Shown one piece after another: positions 41,556 to 49,931 of a DNA stretch of 64,000 bases. Position 1 is the first letter of the stretch; each line of letters begins with the position of its first letter. Where the stretch lies: NCBI GenBank assembly GCA_028289245.1, contig JAQGGT010000004.1:62001-126000 (forward strand), written 5' to 3'. A program made the position numbers and the translations under genes. A model generated the notes under the pieces. It was not told where the DNA came from and searched no databases. It saw nothing but the letters and a program-made list of their open reading frames with translations. The stretch comes from Candidatus Saccharimonadota bacterium (lineage in GTDB: Bacteria > Patescibacteriota > Saccharimonadia > Saccharimonadales > UBA4665).

Positions 41556-42567
41556 TTTCGGTTCCCATGTCTTGGTTAGTGAGTATTGTCTCGGCGTAGC
41601 TTAGACATTCCGACTTGATCTCATTAAATGGCTTGCTGGTTTCGATTTTAAAGCCGCTGGCAAAGGCGTGCCCGCCGCCGCCCATATGCTCGGCGAGCTC
41701 GGCGGCAATACCATAGCCGGGATTGCAGCGAATGGCGGCGGTGACTTTACCGTCGTCGTAGGATTTAAAGACGATGGCGACCTTGACACCTCGAGTTTGC
41801 AACATATCGGCTTGCACTAGCGGGCCCGGATTGTACAGCGGGCTAAACTCCTTGATCTCAACTTGGGGCACGCTGACGCTCGCAATGGCGCCGTCAAGGG
41901 CAAACTCGGCTCGCTGTAGCAGGCGGCCTTTGTAAGCCAGTATCGGCTGGGGCATTTTGCTTGATTCACGACGTAGTTCTTCGAGGGCTGGCCGGTCGAC
42001 GCCGGCGGCAACCATTTCACCCATAACGTGATAGGTATCGGCCGAAGCCAGCTGATTGCTGAGGCCTTGGGTGTCGCCCAGAATACAGGTCATAATGTTG
42101 GTTTGGGCGGCGACCGATAGTGGCCAATTGAGTTCACGAGCGATAGTGTAGATCAGCTCGCCCGCCGATGACTTGTGGGAATCATTAATCAAAACTTCGG
42201 CAAACGGGATAACGCGCTCAACTTTTTCGTGGTGGTCGAGCACAATGCATGGCTTGGCGGCGAGCCACGGTTGCTGGCCGGACTGCTGTAATTTCTCGAA
42301 TAAATTGAGTGTCGAGGCATCGACGATAATGCTGGCGTCAAACTGCTTTGGCAATTCATTGCTAACGCGGTCCCAGCCTTCCAAATATTGTAAATAACCC
42401 GGCATGTCGACGCCGCAATACAAACTGGTCTGCTTACCCATGTCACTGAGGATGTGCTCGAGCGCCAGCGCGCTCCCCAGGCTGTCGCCGTCTGGGTTGT
42501 CGGCCTGCACAATCACAATGTGCTGCGCGGCTTCTATGATGCTGGTGAGTTTAGGTAGTTGGTCCAT
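41530..42567 (-). CDS. nrnA: DHH-family nanoRNase/PAP phosphatase (NrnA-like)
   Basis: A 345-residue cytoplasmic enzyme. DHH/DHHA1 motifs: VQADNPDGDSLGSALAL (motif I), IVDAS (II), VLDHHEKVERV (the DHH triplet), a later IND-SAGELIY segment, and the C-terminal GGGGHAFASGF of DHHA1. It degrades short RNA fragments and 3'-phosphoadenosine 5'-phosphate. Gene overlaps at both ends (17 bases with the NUDIX gene, 26 with cysS) show an operon. Confidence 0.92.
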   Translation of the reverse strand: MDQLPKLTSIIEAAQHIVIVQADNPDGDSLGSALALEHILSDMGKQTSLYCGVDMPGYLQYLEGWDRVSNELPKQFDASIIVDASTLNLFEKLQQSGQQPWLAAKPCIVLDHHEKVERVIPFAEVLINDSHKSSAGELIYTIARELNWPLSVAAQTNIMTCILGDTQGLSNQLASADTYHVMGEMVAAGVDRPALEELRRESSKMPQPILAYKGRLLQRAEFALDGAIASVSVPQVEIKEFSPLYNPGPLVQADMLQTRGVKVAIVFKSYDDGKVTAAIRCNPGYGIAAELAEHMGGGGHAFASGFKIETSKPFNEIKSECLSYAETILTNQDMGTENETIQHTY

Positions 42568-43057
42568 GATTGTCTATGTAGGCTTGTAATAATGATGGCA
42601 CATCGCGATGGGCCGGCCAAGCAAAGGCGTCACTGGCGATGACCGCCGGCTCGACCCATTCTAGACTAGCAACGTCGTCTGCGGCGGCCATGTCACCCGT
42701 CCATTCGGTGATCACAAATAGGCTATCGCACGCGTAGACGTTTTCTTCGTAGGTGTTGCCGACGCTACCGATGTAGTCAAATTTGCTGGCAGTCAGCCCC
42801 GTTTCTTCGAGCAATTCCCGGCTAGCTGCTTGTTCGATGCTCTCCTCCGGATTGACGAAACCGCCGATAGAATCATACTTGCCGCGTTGTGGCTGGCGGC
42901 CGCGCACTGCTAGTAGAACTTTACCGTCCTTGATTGGAAAAATCGCCGCTGCCGTCCGTGGATTATTCCAGTAGGGGTGTCCATTAGCGCAGACATATTT
43001 CATGCCCTCATCTTTGCTGAGCTCGGCGCCACACTCGATACAAAAGAGTAGCTTCAT
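42551..43057 (-). CDS. NUDIX hydrolase with N-terminal zinc ribbon
   Basis: A 168-residue protein. Residues 6-26 hold CIECGAEL and CANGH, a NudC-like zinc ribbon. The NUDIX box is complete: GGFVNPEESIEQAASRELLEETGL matches GX5EX7REUXEEXGU (given in short: GGFVNPEES then RELLEETGL). NudC relatives act on NADH or NAD-capped RNA; others clean up oxidised nucleotides. The substrate cannot be decided here. Starts four bases inside recR. Confidence 0.9.
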   Translation of the reverse strand: MKLLFCIECGAELSKDEGMKYVCANGHPYWNNPRTAAAIFPIKDGKVLLAVRGRQPQRGKYDSIGGFVNPEESIEQAASRELLEETGLTASKFDYIGSVGNTYEENVYACDSLFVITEWTGDMAAADDVASLEWVEPAVIASDAFAWPAHRDVPSLLQAYIDNHGPTT

Positions 43058-43659
43058 AAGGTCTGCCGCCCTTCCAGTGCCCGGCCTAGTGTGATTTGGT
43101 CGGCATACTCTAAGTCGACGCCAATCGGCAGGCCGCGCGCTAATCGGGTAATTTTCACATCTCGGTCACCGATTTGCTGCTGGATGTACAGCGCAGTAGA
43201 TTCGCCTTCTACACTGGCGTTAGTGGCCAGAATAATCTCCTTCACGTCATCGTCGTCGATGCGGGCTACGAGTTCTGCGATGTGGAGCTGATCGGGGCCG
43301 ACGCCATCAATCGGTGATACCAAGCCGCCCAGCACGTGGTAGGTGCCGTGAAACTGACCGGTTTTCTCTAGTGCGACTAGGTCAAACGGCTCGGCTACCA
43401 CGGCAATAGTGGTTTTATCACGTCGCGGGTCGGTGTAGAGGTCCGACAATTCTTGGTCGGAGGAGATCAAGGCAAACGTTTTACGGCAGTAACCAATGCC
43501 GCCCCGAAGGTCTTGCAGGCCACTGATCAGTTTGGCGGGTGCGTCGGTGTTGTGCCGCACTAAATAATAGGCGTAGCGTTCAGCGGTACGCGGCCCGACG
43601 CCCGGCAGTGCACCAAAGGCGTCAATTAAATCGGTCAGTGCCGGCGGAAGAACTTGCAT
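43054..43659 (-). CDS. recR: Recombination protein RecR, zinc finger lost
   Basis: A 201-residue protein of normal RecR length. Family signs: helix-hairpin-helix FGALPGVGPRTAERYAYYL, Toprim domain TIAVVAEPFDLVALEKTG, YHVLGGLVSPIDGVGP, EIILATNASVEGESTALYI and TRLARGLPIGVDLEYAD. The usual C4 zinc finger is degenerate: only the cysteine in IGYCRKTF remains and the other three positions (TFALISSDQELSDLYTD) have none. It loads RecA at gaps together with RecO/RecF in other bacteria; the missing zinc suggests an altered clamp interface. Confidence 0.95.
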   Translation of the reverse strand: MQVLPPALTDLIDAFGALPGVGPRTAERYAYYLVRHNTDAPAKLISGLQDLRGGIGYCRKTFALISSDQELSDLYTDPRRDKTTIAVVAEPFDLVALEKTGQFHGTYHVLGGLVSPIDGVGPDQLHIAELVARIDDDDVKEIILATNASVEGESTALYIQQQIGDRDVKITRLARGLPIGVDLEYADQITLGRALEGRQTL

Positions 43660-43671
43660 CGGTTGCTTAGA

Positions 43672-43965
43672 TTAGAGTCCGAGGCCGCCCAGGGCGCCCA
43701 TCATTGGCTGCATTTTCTCGGCGGCGATCCGCTGGCTCTCTTGAATGGCCTCTTTAACGGCGTCTTCGATGAGGCGCTCGGTGTAACCGATGTCGGATAG
43801 ATCGATGGCGGTAGGGTCCAGGGTGATTTTTTTGAGCTTTTGCTCGCCGGTAATTTCTACCTTGACGGCGCCATCACCCTTTTCGATACTAATCACCTGC
43901 TTCTGCAGCTCTTTCTGGATCTTTTTTACTTTCATTAGCATTTTTGCTTGGTCAAAACGGCTCAT
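43672..43965 (-). CDS. YbaB/EbfC nucleoid-associated protein
   Basis: A 97-residue helical DNA-binding dimer protein: AKMLMKVKKIQKELQKQ, then VKVEITGEQKLKKITLDPTAIDL and a C-terminal helix with MQPMMGALGGLGL. It lies directly before recR (12 bases), the order dnaX-ybaB-recR being widespread, although here dnaX is separated by two genes. Confidence 0.92.
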   Translation of the reverse strand: MSRFDQAKMLMKVKKIQKELQKQVISIEKGDGAVKVEITGEQKLKKITLDPTAIDLSDIGYTERLIEDAVKEAIQESQRIAAEKMQPMMGALGGLGL

Positions 43966-44017
43966 ATGTCTCCTTCGGTAGTGGTCTTATAACTTCTTAT
44001 ACCACTATTGTAACAAG

Positions 44018-45214
44018 CTAGGGGTCAGAGCGAAAGCTCGCCTTGGTGACGTCGTTGTTGGGCCAAGCTACAAAGTAGCTACGCAAATTATAAAAACAGC
44101 TGACAGCGATGGCTAGTGTCAGCAAGCTGATGCCGGCGGCGCGGGCAAAGGGGTTGATCGGAAAAGTCCTCAGCCAGTCGCGCAGTAGCCAATGGGCGCC
44201 GGCCGCAGCTGACACGTAGAGCAGTGGTACCAGCAGGCTAAAGGCTACCGGTCCGCCCAACCCAACGAGGAGCGTACCTACTAGCGCGTAGCTAATTAGA
44301 ATCCGGCTACGAGCGGCCTTCCAGTTGCGGCCGTAATAGTAAATACCCAGGCCTGCCAGGACGAGGCTGATAGTATCAAGAATCGGCAGTCGGCCAAGCC
44401 ATAAGGTTGGGTACTCCGGGCCGCGAATGAAGAGATGTACCGGTATGCCTAATAGATTACGCCCGATGTGGCTGAGCGAATCGAGGTGGGCTGGCAGACC
44501 AATCCAGGTTTTGAGTAATGCCGGCTGCTGCACAAAGCCAATAATGAGTAGCGGTAAACTAATGAGTGTACTGACGGCCATCGCCACGCGGCGCTTCTTA
44601 CTGGCATGAATTTTGAGGACGATTTTGAGCGATTTTTTTTGCCACCACAGGGTCACTAGCACCAGCCAAATACCGCCGGGTATGTAGAGCGCTAAGCCCC
44701 AGCCAAATAACGTCAAACACACAACCGATAGCCGCTTAGCTCCTTGCAGCAAGGCCGCTTGAGTCGCCAGCAAAAATGGTATTACTGCCAAAAATAATAC
44801 GTCGTTACTAGCATAGCGGCTGACGTGCAGCGTCCAAGCCGAGAGTGCAAACAGGGCTGTTGCCATACTGGCAATCCGGAGGCCGTGGTAGTAGTACAGC
44901 ACAAAGCCCAGACACAAGACAGTGCCCACGCCGATGACTACGTTTGGCAGTCGGGTAACGAACTCACCCGGTACGCCCGTAAAAAATAAGGCTACTGAAC
45001 GCAGGGCGAGCAATGGTAGGTAGAGTGGATCGTGTGCCAGGCCGCTCCAGCCGATCGGCGTATGGCTAACTAAGAGCTCACTGGGGCTCAGGCTAGGCGT
45101 TAAGGTACCGAGCTTATAGCAAAATAGTAGGAGCGTTACTACGGTGGTGCCGATGGCTACTGCCATTAAGTGGTAGGGGAGCTTGAGGAGAGCCTTGATT
45201 TTTTTGTGCTTCAT
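44018..45214 (-). CDS. GT-C-type membrane glycosyltransferase-like protein
   Basis: A 398-residue protein with about ten membrane helices. After the first helix an outside loop has acidic and polar residues and FVTRLPNVVIGVGTVLCLGF, reminiscent of dolichyl/undecaprenyl-phosphate-mannose glycosyltransferases (PMT/ArnT type), although the loop-one DE/ED motif is not clear (the PSLSPSELL segment stands where it should be). Probably transfers a lipid-linked sugar at the outer face. Not part of an obvious operon. Confidence 0.7.
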   Translation of the reverse strand: MKHKKIKALLKLPYHLMAVAIGTTVVTLLLFCYKLGTLTPSLSPSELLVSHTPIGWSGLAHDPLYLPLLALRSVALFFTGVPGEFVTRLPNVVIGVGTVLCLGFVLYYYHGLRIASMATALFALSAWTLHVSRYASNDVLFLAVIPFLLATQAALLQGAKRLSVVCLTLFGWGLALYIPGGIWLVLVTLWWQKKSLKIVLKIHASKKRRVAMAVSTLISLPLLIIGFVQQPALLKTWIGLPAHLDSLSHIGRNLLGIPVHLFIRGPEYPTLWLGRLPILDTISLVLAGLGIYYYGRNWKAARSRILISYALVGTLLVGLGGPVAFSLLVPLLYVSAAAGAHWLLRDWLRTFPINPFARAAGISLLTLAIAVSCFYNLRSYFVAWPNNDVTKASFRSDP

Positions 45215-45267
45215 AAACTTTTGCCATTATAGCTTGTTTGTGGGCTGAGCCATAGTACGGCTTATGC

Positions 45268-46629
45268 TTATTCTCCAAACGGTTGGTCGCGCTGGGTGTC
45301 GAGTGATTTAATACGTTGCTTTTCCCTGTCAAAATACAGCTCAACACCACCAACGGGACCGTTACGGTGCTTCTTGATAAGTACGTCCATGATATTTTTG
45401 CGATCAGATTCCGGATTGTAGTAATCCTCACGGTACAAAAAGGCCACTACGTCGGCATCCTGCTCGATCGAACCGGATTCACGGAGGTCGGATAACTGCG
45501 GAATTTGCGGCGTGCGGCTCTCTACCGATCGGCTGAGCTGGCTGAGGGCAATCAATGGCACGTTGAGCTCACGGGCTACGCCCTTAAGTCCTCGCGAAAT
45601 CTCGGAGATTTCCTGGACTCGGTTACCTTCGCCGCCAAACCGGCTGCCACCACTCATTAGCTGCAAATAGTCGACAATGATCAGGCCGAGTGGCCGATTG
45701 TGGGCCTCGCGACGGGCTTTAGTACGCATATCGCTTACTGTAATGCCCGGTGTGTCGTCGATGAGGATTTGGGCTTCGCCGAGCGTACCCATGGCATTGC
45801 CAATTTTCTCAAAGTCGCTGTCATTGAGGTTACCGGTACGGAGTGCCCAGGCATCAACACCCGATTCCATGGCCAATAAGCGATCAACCAGCTGTTCCTT
45901 GCTCATTTCTAGGCTAAAAATGAGTACCGGTTCTTTGGCCTGGGTCGAAATTTTGTGGGCTAGGTTGAGTACGAAAGCCGTTTTACCCATCGACGGCCGA
46001 GCCGCCAAAATAAACAGATCGGAACGCTGCAGGCCGGCGAGCATGTTATCGAGGTCGCGGTAGCCGGTCGGTATGCCACGGATAGTTTTTTTGTCTTTGT
46101 GTAGTTCGTCGAGGCGGTCAAAGCTGTCGGCCAGGATGGTCTCAATGCTGACAATGCTTTGTTTGACGTGCTGCTGGCTGACCTGAAACAGCCGGGTTTC
46201 GGCTTCTTCGACTAGCTCTTTGAGCTGCTTCGACTCGTCATAGCCCATTTCGCTGATCTCGGCCGAGGCGCTAATCAGCCGCCGGCGGAGGGCTTTTTGA
46301 GCAATAATATCGGCATACTGCTCGGCGTGGGCGGCCGTTGGCACGAAGTTTGTCAGCTCGGTGAGGTAGGAAGGGCCGCCAACCATGTCGAGGTAGCCAT
46401 CGTTTTTGAGCTGGTCGGCCAGTGTTAAGACATCGAGGGCTTCGCGGCGCTCGTAGAGCTTGATCATGGCACCGTAAATTTTCTGGTGGCGGGCTTCAAA
46501 GAAATCAGTGGCATCAAGCGCGTCGGCGATTTTGACGACGGCGTCGGTATCAATCAGAATAGCGCCGAGCAACGAAGCTTCGGCGTCGGTATTTTGCGGT
46601 GCTGCGCGCCGCTGGCCTGTGTCATCCAT
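45268..46629 (-). CDS. dnaB: Replicative DNA helicase
   Basis: A 453-residue hexameric 5'-3' helicase of the replication fork. N-terminal domain (NTDAEASLLGAILID), linker helix, RecA-like motor with Walker A AARPSMGKTAFVLN near 210, Walker B LIIVDYLQLM, and RESGSIEQDADVVAFLYRE near the arginine finger. Ends with FDREKQRIKSL. Follows dnaX by 28 bases on the same strand; both are replisome parts. Confidence 0.97.
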   Translation of the reverse strand: MDDTGQRRAAPQNTDAEASLLGAILIDTDAVVKIADALDATDFFEARHQKIYGAMIKLYERREALDVLTLADQLKNDGYLDMVGGPSYLTELTNFVPTAAHAEQYADIIAQKALRRRLISASAEISEMGYDESKQLKELVEEAETRLFQVSQQHVKQSIVSIETILADSFDRLDELHKDKKTIRGIPTGYRDLDNMLAGLQRSDLFILAARPSMGKTAFVLNLAHKISTQAKEPVLIFSLEMSKEQLVDRLLAMESGVDAWALRTGNLNDSDFEKIGNAMGTLGEAQILIDDTPGITVSDMRTKARREAHNRPLGLIIVDYLQLMSGGSRFGGEGNRVQEISEISRGLKGVARELNVPLIALSQLSRSVESRTPQIPQLSDLRESGSIEQDADVVAFLYREDYYNPESDRKNIMDVLIKKHRNGPVGGVELYFDREKQRIKSLDTQRDQPFGE

Positions 46630-46657
46630 GTCAGTATTCCCTTTTCGTTAGTATACT

Positions 46658-48157
46658 CTACACCAGTTCGCCGCCGCCGAAAATGTCGCTGATAGCCGAC
46701 AGGTCTGCTGGCTCCGACGCGCCAACTGCGGCAACAATCGCCGGTTTGGCCACGGCATCTTTGCGTACAATGCAGGTAACCTGCACGGCTTGGCCGCTGA
46801 GCTCTTGGATGATGTCGCCGAGAATTTTTTTGTTTTTGGGTTCGCTCAAGCGCTTCTGGTGAAACGCAAAGCCGAAGGCGAGCTCGAGTTCGCGGTCTTT
46901 AAACTCTGGTTCGGCCATCCGTACTACCCCATACAACGTGTTGTACTGCTTTTTGAGGGCGCTCAGAATCGCTGGCCACAGGTTGGCGTTAAATGAACCG
47001 ACGGGTTCTGGAGCGGTTGCTGGCTCGGGCACTACTGCTGCAACTTCGGGTTCCACCTTGGGCTCGGGCTTTATAGCAACGGGTGGCGGTGGGGCCTTCG
47101 GTGCTGGTGCTAGTGGCGGCGGGCTGGGCGCTGCCGCCGGTTTAGGTACCTGACCGCTAACGGTCGTGGTGGCACCACCACTCGATAACACGGCGCTGCC
47201 AGTGACGCTACCGAGCAGTATGATCTCTAAGAAACGTTCCGGATCGTGACTGGCCGGCACCTCGAGTAAGCGGGCTAGCAAATCGAGCACTACCGGTACC
47301 TCAAGACGTGACTGGCCGGCAATCAGGGCTTCACGCAGCAGCTTACTTACCGACTTGGCAATGGCGGCTGCCTGAAAGCCCTGCTCGTACAGGCTGTTCA
47401 GCTGGACGGCCGTAGCTTGGCTACTGCCGGTCGCTAAACTATCGACCAACTGCTGAATGCCGGCAACCGAAGGGATTCCGAGGAGTATCTCCACATCGCT
47501 CCGTTCGAGTTTGGCGCCGTGGTTGCTGGCTTGGTCGAGCAGGCTGATGCTATCGCGGAAGCTACCCTCGCCATGGTCGGCCAGGAGTTCCAGTGCCTCA
47601 TCACTGACGGCTATTTTTTCTTTGTCGGCAATCTCTCGTAAATGAGCCACGACCTGCCCCTGCGATACCGGCTTAAAGGTAAACCTTTGAGTGCGGCTAA
47701 CGATGGTCTCCGGCAATTTGTGGGCATCAGTGGTGGCCAGTATGAACACTACATGGGCCGGCGGCTCCTCGAGCGTCTTGAGGAGTGCGTTAAAGGCCTC
47801 CTTGGTGAGCATATGGACTTCGTCGATGATGTAGACCTTGTATTTGGCGCTGGTGGGAGCCACGGCAACTTTGTCGCGCAGCTCGCGGATTTCGTCGATG
47901 CGACGGTTACTAGCGGCGTCGATCTCGATGATATCCATGTGGGCTGCACTGGCCTCATCGTACGGCAGGCCATTGATCTCGTGGGCCAGGATGCGGGCAA
48001 TACTAGTTTTGCCGACGCCACGCGGCCCAGTAAACAGATAGGCATGGCTAATCCGGCCGGTTTTTAGCGCGTTTTCGAGGCTGTCGGTGATGTGTTCTTG
48101 CCCAACAATCTCGGACAGTTTTTTAGACCGGTATTTGCGGTACAGTGCTTGTCCCAT
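46658..48157 (-). CDS. dnaX: DNA polymerase III clamp-loader subunit gamma/tau, zinc ribbon absent
   Basis: A 499-residue AAA+ clamp loader. Start ALYRKYRSKKLSEIVGQEH, Walker A GPRGVGKTS near 45-53, Walker B IIDEVHML, SRC-like region VSRTQRFTFK and DNA Pol III gamma domain III. Between Walker A and the IEIDAASNRR sensor the usual C-x8-C-x2-C-x2-C zinc module is replaced by a short cysteine-free segment. Residues about 320-390 form a Pro/Ala-rich linker and a tau-like C-terminal domain follows. No frameshift signal for a short gamma form was seen. A TATAAT box lies just before it (48173-48168). Confidence 0.95.
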   Translation of the reverse strand: MGQALYRKYRSKKLSEIVGQEHITDSLENALKTGRISHAYLFTGPRGVGKTSIARILAHEINGLPYDEASAAHMDIIEIDAASNRRIDEIRELRDKVAVAPTSAKYKVYIIDEVHMLTKEAFNALLKTLEEPPAHVVFILATTDAHKLPETIVSRTQRFTFKPVSQGQVVAHLREIADKEKIAVSDEALELLADHGEGSFRDSISLLDQASNHGAKLERSDVEILLGIPSVAGIQQLVDSLATGSSQATAVQLNSLYEQGFQAAAIAKSVSKLLREALIAGQSRLEVPVVLDLLARLLEVPASHDPERFLEIILLGSVTGSAVLSSGGATTTVSGQVPKPAAAPSPPPLAPAPKAPPPPVAIKPEPKVEPEVAAVVPEPATAPEPVGSFNANLWPAILSALKKQYNTLYGVVRMAEPEFKDRELELAFGFAFHQKRLSEPKNKKILGDIIQELSGQAVQVTCIVRKDAVAKPAIVAAVGASEPADLSAISDIFGGGELV

Positions 48158-48247
48158 AAGACTACTTATTATACGAGCATTTTGTCATAAACGCATGTTG
48201 TACTAATTGCCAGGTAGCTTACATAGGATAGAATGCCGCAAAAGACG

Positions 48248-48339
48248 AATTCCCTAAAAGCAGTAGATTAACTGCCCTTAGGGAATTGCCAGAGGTTACA
48301 AACGAGAGCAAAATTGCACTCAAGTTTATATTCCTCTGG
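48248..48339 (-). other. Two-hairpin structured RNA region upstream of dnaX
   Basis: Hairpin 1: perfect AATTCCCTAA (48248-48257) with TTAGGGAATT (48278-48287), plus an inner GCAGT/ACTGC stem. Hairpin 2: CCAGAGG (48289-48295) with CCTCTGG (48333-48339). They lie back to back between the membrane protein gene and dnaX on the minus strand. A third weaker stem (GTGCC/GGTAC) is next to them. No T-run follows hairpin 1 in either direction, apart from TTTT five to six bases inside its loop side. Function unknown; candidate leader or small RNA. Confidence 0.65.
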
Positions 48340-48369
48340 CGACATCCCTGAATCGATGGTGCCGTGCAT
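48268..48369 (-). CDS. Possible 33-residue small protein
   Basis: Frame beginning seven bases after the stop of the membrane protein gene: MHGTIDSGMSPEEYKLECNF then ALVCNLWQFPKGS. The composition is protein-like and its stop lies inside hairpin 1, but no strong ribosome-binding site is visible. Confidence 0.35.
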   Translation of the reverse strand: MHGTIDSGMSPEEYKLECNFALVCNLWQFPKGS

Positions 48370-48376
48370 GGTACTG

Positions 48377-49015
48377 CTACCAGTGTCCTTGACCCCGCGA
48401 GACTGCCATAACCGCCGTCTGCCAGTACAAAGCCGTAAAGAGGTAGCATCCAAACGACAACAGATGGCTTTCAATCTCTTCTTGGGCCATGAAGTAGACC
48501 GCGCCAATCGGTGCGGCCAGTACCGCAGCGGCGACGACGAGTCCAATCGCCAAGGCTAACAGCGTGCACAGGATGATCACGAGGGCGTCGCCGAAGAACT
48601 GGCCGATGGTGATGGCGCTCTTTCCGGCGTCGGGGTTGTAACCCGGCAACGTATTCATCAGGCTGACAAAACCGTTGAGGACCTTAACGTCGAGCGGGTA
48701 CGTCAGCCAGGCAAGCAGCGAAGCGGTCGCCGGTGCGGCAAAGACGCGGAATAGCCAACCTCGATCATCTTGCGCAATCGCTCTGGATATCGTGGCTAGC
48801 ACCGTTACGGCGCCCAAAATTGCTAATAGCGCAATTGCGAGATAGAAAATTGCGTCGCCGATAAAGATCGCAACTGCAATTTCAGCCAAAAATTCGCACA
48901 AGAGAAACGCCCCGCCGAATACGACGATTGCGCCTACTGCACCCTCACCAGACACTACGACTCCCCAGGATATTTGATCGTACAGGGATGTTAAGGTACG
49001 GTGTACCTTAATCAT
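48377..49015 (-). CDS. Membrane protein of unknown function
   Basis: A 212-residue protein with about five hydrophobic segments (AVGAIVVFGGAFLLCEFL, AIFYLAIALLAILGAVTVL, FAAPATASLLAWLTYPL, ALVIILCTLLALAIGLVVAAAV, FGCYLFTALYW). No motif. The first codons contain the perfect inverted repeat TTAAGGTAC/GTACCTTAA (48991-49011), so either the true start is later or translation is controlled by this hairpin. Codon use is GC-rich, as in the 17.6-21.5 kb island genes, and like them it is followed by structured RNA. Confidence 0.6.
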   Translation of the reverse strand: MIKVHRTLTSLYDQISWGVVVSGEGAVGAIVVFGGAFLLCEFLAEIAVAIFIGDAIFYLAIALLAILGAVTVLATISRAIAQDDRGWLFRVFAAPATASLLAWLTYPLDVKVLNGFVSLMNTLPGYNPDAGKSAITIGQFFGDALVIILCTLLALAIGLVVAAAVLAAPIGAVYFMAQEEIESHLLSFGCYLFTALYWQTAVMAVSRGQGHW

Positions 49016-49055
49016 TTATAACATAATTTTAGCGTTGTCGATAAATCAAGTTTGC

Positions 49056-49565
49056 CTAGAGCGCGGCTTCGAGCGCAGCCCACTCGGCGGCGGAGTCGTC
49101 TTCGGGAACGTTGACGGAGACTTGGTCTCCTGGCTTGGCCTTAAAGTAGGTGACGCTGGCGAGGAGGACGCGCAGGCTGCGGCCGCCCACATCGACGAAG
49201 TAATGGCCATTCTCGAGCTTGAGCGTGCCAACCACTTGCTTGCGAGGGATGGGTCCGATCTGTTTGTACAAAAAGGCGCCGTCATCGGCGATGGTTAACT
49301 TAAGGATGTCGCCCTGCACCAGCTTGGACTTGCTGGCATAGTTGGCGGGAACTGGGTAGGTCTTAGAATCGGAACCGACCATGTTCTGGCCATCAAAAAC
49401 ACCTTCAATCACCTTGCCGAGCGTATCTTCACGGGCAACAGGCGCGACTTGATCGTCGTCGCCGACAAGACTAATAAGCAATTCAGTAGCCGCAGCTAAG
49501 CTGGTTTCAGCTTCCTGAATCAGTGCCCGCAGTCGTTTGACTTGTTTTTCTGGTACGTCTGGCAT
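49056..49565 (-). CDS. Hypothetical protein with C-terminal OB-like segment
   Basis: A 169-residue protein from the ATG at 49565 (a 57-codon upstream extension lacks protein character). Residues 1-35 form a helix (KQVKRLRALIQEAETSLAAAT), the rest is beta-rich (VIEGVFDGQNMVGSDSKTYP, KLVQGDILKLTIADDGAFLY, QVVGTLKLENGHYFVDVGG). Genes of this layout seem common in Saccharibacteria; the function is unknown. The KLVQGDILKL part suggests nucleic-acid binding, as in small beta-barrels. Confidence 0.6.
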   Translation of the reverse strand: MPDVPEKQVKRLRALIQEAETSLAAATELLISLVGDDDQVAPVAREDTLGKVIEGVFDGQNMVGSDSKTYPVPANYASKSKLVQGDILKLTIADDGAFLYKQIGPIPRKQVVGTLKLENGHYFVDVGGRSLRVLLASVTYFKAKPGDQVSVNVPEDDSAAEWAALEAAL

Positions 49566-49931
49566 AAGTGAGGTCTCTCGTATAAGTGGTTTTTGTGTCC
49601 TATACTCCCCCTCAAAATAGCACGTCTGCCCCTTCAAGTCAAAGATATGGGTGTTTCTGTGGATAAGTGACGAGTATGTAGTCAGAACATGGAAGGCACC
49701 GGTATTGGGCTTTTTCGGCAGTAGGTTGTCGTGCACACTGATTTCTCAGAAAGTCGCACACTCCTCAAACCTTGAAGCTTCAATAGTAACTGAAAGATTA
49801 AAATTACTAAATCGATGGGCTCATAAAGGAGCTGCACCGTTACTTGCAGAAGTGCTTAGCAGTATGGAGTTAAAAACGTAAGAAATATGATATAATTTGC
49901 TTTAATATGCAGCGTCAAAATAAACACTAAA
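49566..49931. other. Gene-poor stretch with a possible relic frame
   Basis: No convincing gene. A plus-strand frame from GTG 49651 to 49881 ends in a protein-like helix (VTERLKLLNRWAHKGAAPLL), but the first half is not protein-like and there is no ribosome-binding site; it may be the tail of a decayed gene. GATATAAT near 49887 may serve as -10 for the next gene. Confidence 0.4.

Noticed and set aside
43054-43659. recR as a pseudogene because of the missing zinc cysteines
   Set aside because: Length, reading frame and all other motifs are intact.
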